From Candidatus Brocadiaceae bacterium (GTDB taxonomy: Bacteria > Planctomycetota > Brocadiia > SM23-32): DNA of 13,433 bases. The position numbers and the translations under genes are program-made. The stretch lies in NCBI GenBank assembly GCA_030615435.1, contig JAUWZH010000044.1, positions 1 to 13,433 on the forward strand, given 5' to 3'. This document shows, one piece after another, positions 13,334 through 13,433 of the stretch. A model generated the notes under the pieces. That model was not told the origin of the DNA and did not search any database. It saw only the letters and a list, made by a program, of their open reading frames with translations. Positions within the stretch are counted from its first letter, which is position 1. Every line of letters starts with the position of its first letter.

Positions 13334-13433
13334 ATCGTGACTCTCAATGTGCACCGCTGGCGTGCTGAGGGTGCGGGCTGGTCATAGCAGGATTCTGCCC
13401 TACTCCGCTCTGCTTCGCACCAACGTGCTTCGC

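Noticed and set aside
1..13433. CRISPR array, tRNA or rRNA genes, insertion sequence with transposase
   Set aside because: I saw no regular direct repeats with spacers, no cloverleaf with CCA-type end, no rRNA-like stretch and no transposase motif on either strand.

Overview
This looks like chromosomal DNA from a GC-rich, free-living bacterium. Planctomycetota (Phycisphaerae-like) or a neighbouring phylum such as Lentisphaerota fits best: a Cys-type sulfatase, a URO-D-family methyltransferase-like enzyme, a fused sugar nucleotidyltransferase/GHMP kinase, paired NfeD proteins and a large secreted carboxypeptidase-regulatory-like protein occur together. That placement is inference from gene content only; there is no rRNA or tRNA to anchor it. 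TGA is used as an ordinary stop throughout, so the code is standard.

Layout. 1-650 (+): the tail of a long NfeD protein followed by a short two-helix NfeD-like membrane protein. 694-1045 (+): a small unnamed protein with its own good sigma70-type promoter. 1284-2264 (-): a YprB-type RNase H-like (DEDD) exonuclease with a near-consensus promoter, divergent from 2511-3665 (+), a URO-D-superfamily protein with intact zinc ligands. 3666-3993: no intact gene, but a minus-strand stretch that may be the decayed tail of a LacI-type regulator. 3994-6024 (-): a 676-residue secreted protein with carboxypeptidase-regulatory-like beta-sandwich repeats and noticeably lower GC than its neighbours. 6025-6708: mostly promoter and leader DNA. 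6709-8226 (+): a cytoplasmic sulfatase or phosphonate-monoester-hydrolase-like enzyme, convergent with 8293-10869 (-), the fused GlmU-like nucleotidyltransferase/galactokinase-like protein. 11187-11523 (-): a broken TIGR04076-family gene with one extra base in an A7 tract and an in-frame TGA. 11553-11790: a patch dense in inverted repeats. 11825-13252 (-): an Apea-like HEPN protein, a candidate defence or stress ribonuclease.

Function. The sulfatase and the fused enzyme suggest use of sulfated or phosphonylated sugars: desulfation, then phosphorylation and activation of a released sugar to a nucleotide sugar. They are convergent, so they are not an operon, and the link is only contextual. Several sigma70-like promoters can be read by eye (mostly 17-bp spacers), and two of them correct gene starts: those at 6188-6216 and 13305-13333 lie inside or downstream of the longest possible open frames, so the shorter starts are preferred.

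The most unusual items are the fused two-step sugar-activating enzyme with an altered galactokinase sugar-recognition motif, the doubly interrupted TIGR04076 gene with an otherwise intact sequence and a strong ribosome binding site, a promoter firing antisense to that gene, and the HEPN protein beside a repeat-rich patch.
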